Shown here: positions 6,274-7,057 of the stretch, piece after piece
Position numbering within the stretch: the stretch's first letter is position 1
Layout of the letters: the number at the start of each line of letters is the position of its first letter
Assembly (NCBI GenBank): GCA_001797745.1
Contig: MGQF01000099.1
Location: 20,005-27,061 of the forward strand
Length of the DNA stretch: 7,057 nucleotides
DNA from: Deltaproteobacteria bacterium RBG_13_52_11
Lineage (GTDB): Bacteria > Desulfobacterota > B13-G15 > RBG-16-54-18
Direction: 5' to 3'
Notes under the pieces: generated by a model
What the model was told of the DNA's origin: nothing
The model's input: the letters and a program-made list of their open reading frames with translations, nothing else
Database searches by the model: none
Translations under genes and position numbers: made by a program

Positions 6274-6303
6274 CTGACCACTGAGTGCTAACAACTGTAT
6301 AAA
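6274..6303 (+). promoter_or_regulatory. Candidate sigma70-type promoter for htpX
   Basis: CTGACC (6274-6279, four of six to TTGACA) is 18 bp from TATAAA (6298-6303, five of six to TATAAT), and the surrounding DNA is AT-rich. Transcription would begin near 6310, only about 20 nt before the htpX start. A second TATAAA (6307-6312) overlaps the expected start region. In enterics htpX responds to envelope or heat stress, but I see no clear sigma32-like pair here. Confidence 0.4.
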
Positions 6304-6315
6304 ACATATAAAAGT

Positions 6316-6323
6316 AAGGAGGT
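6316..6323 (+). promoter_or_regulatory. Strong ribosome binding site of htpX
   Basis: AAGGAGGT is a near-full match to the anti-Shine-Dalgarno and lies 7 nt before ATG 6331. It decides the start in favour of 6331 over the in-frame ATG at 6340. Confidence 0.85.
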
Positions 6324-6330
6324 ACGAGAT

Positions 6331-7057
6331 ATGAACCAGATGAAGACCTATGTCCTCATGGCGCTACTCACTATTCTCCTGGTTTGGATCGGGAGCTTGG
6401 TTGGGGGGCGCAACGGGGCTCTCTACGCCCTTATCTTTGCGGGCGTTATGAATTTCGGCGTCTATTGGTTCAGCGACCGCATTGTCCTCAAGATGTACCG
6501 TGCACAAGCGGTAACCGAGGCCGAGGAGCCAGGCCTCCATCGGATCGTGCGGGAGTTGGCCCTGCGGGGCGGGCTCCCCATGCCCAAGGTCTACATCATC
6601 CCCAACGATGCCCCCAATGCCTTCGCTACAGGGCGGAATCCCCAGCATGCAGCAGTGGCGGTGACTACAGGGATCAAGAGGCTGTTAAATGAGGAAGAGC
6701 TCAAGGGGGTCTTGGCCCATGAGCTCTCTCACATCCGCCACAGGGACATCCTCATCGGGACCATCGCTGCCACCATCGCCGGGGCCATCAGCTTTATCGC
6801 TTCCATGGCCCGTTGGGGAGCCATGTTCGGCGGCGATGACAGAGAAGGGGGGGGCATAGCTCAACTCGTCGCCATGTTGGTTCTTACCACCCTTGCCTCC
6901 ATTGCGGCGTTCCTCATCCAGCTGGCCATCTCCAGATCCCGGGAGTACCATGCCGATGAGGGGGGCGCCCAGCTCGCTGGCAATCCCCTCTATCTGGCTA
7001 GGGCCTTGGCCAAGCTCGATGCTGGGACGAAACGGATCCCTATGAAGGTCAACCCTT
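6331..7057 (+). CDS. htpX: HtpX family membrane zinc metalloprotease, 3' truncated by window edge
   Basis: This integral inner-membrane M48-type protease degrades misfolded membrane proteins, in partnership with FtsH in well-studied bacteria. The first 242 codons are present with no stop; full-length family members have about 280-290 residues, so roughly 40-50 are missing. Two N-terminal helices are visible (about 6-25 and 28-47). The soluble catalytic part includes PKVYIIPNDAPNAFATGR (85-102) and the zinc motif HELSH (His130, Glu131, His134) within GVLAHELSHIRHRD. Two more helices follow (about 140-160 and 176-200). The third zinc ligand is Glu205 in SRSREYHAD. The linker between the last two helices contains an 8-G run encoding Gly-Gly-Gly. 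The gene has its own strong ribosome site and a plausible promoter, 177 bp after fmt, so it is probably a separate transcription unit. Confidence 0.95.
   Translation, partial: MNQMKTYVLMALLTILLVWIGSLVGGRNGALYALIFAGVMNFGVYWFSDRIVLKMYRAQAVTEAEEPGLHRIVRELALRGGLPMPKVYIIPNDAPNAFATGRNPQHAAVAVTTGIKRLLNEEELKGVLAHELSHIRHRDILIGTIAATIAGAISFIASMARWGAMFGGDDREGGGIAQLVAMLVLTTLASIAAFLIQLAISRSREYHADEGGAQLAGNPLYLARALAKLDAGTKRIPMKVNP

Noticed and set aside
1..7057. CRISPR array, tRNA or rRNA gene, insertion sequence, toxin-antitoxin or defence cassette
   Set aside because: No regularly spaced direct repeats, no tRNA-like cloverleaf with CCA-end context, no transposase motifs, and no unexplained pair of small coding genes were found.

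Overview
The window is a chromosomal, housekeeping stretch of a bacterium with fairly high GC content (G-rich codons, runs of 7-8 G, strong Shine-Dalgarno sites). All supported genes are on the + strand. Lipoprotein-processing enzymes (lspA, lgt) and HtpX fit a diderm. The protein flavour (HIGT-type IleRS, GRIGC-type Lgt, a lamin-tail-domain neighbour) and the C/G-rich palindromic intergenic repeats suggest a deltaproteobacterial/Desulfobacterota-like genome. That placement is an impression from sequence style, not a computed result.

Layout: (1) 1-264 is the 3' end of a gene whose product ends in a lamin-tail-like beta domain. (2) 265-640 is a 376-bp gene-free spacer. It is packed with inverted repeats (299-322, 339-411, 429-514) and ends in a weak promoter candidate and the ileS ribosome binding site. 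(3) 641-6153 is a tight five-gene block, ileS-lspA-lgt-def-fmt. Its gaps run from a 1-nt overlap to 5 nt, so it is almost certainly one operon. (4) 6154-6330 is an AT-richer spacer with an imperfect inverted repeat, a plausible sigma70-type promoter and a near-perfect Shine-Dalgarno. (5) 6331-7057 is the first 242 codons of htpX, cut by the window edge.

How the genes fit together: IleS charges tRNA-Ile. Fmt formylates initiator Met-tRNA and Def removes the formyl group from the finished N-terminus, so def-fmt is a matched pair. Lgt attaches diacylglycerol to the lipobox cysteine of prolipoproteins and LspA cleaves the signal peptide after that step, so lspA-lgt is a second matched pair. HtpX is a membrane zinc protease for membrane-protein quality control and looks separately transcribed.

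I looked for a novel system on both strands and did not find one. There is no CRISPR array, no tRNA or rRNA gene, no transposase and no defence-like cassette. What merits a second look is small in scale: the repeat mosaic before ileS, the non-canonical residues in the IleRS HIGH motif and the Lgt signature, a hairpin and internal Shine-Dalgarno-like site at a serine run in ileS, and the inverted repeat before htpX.
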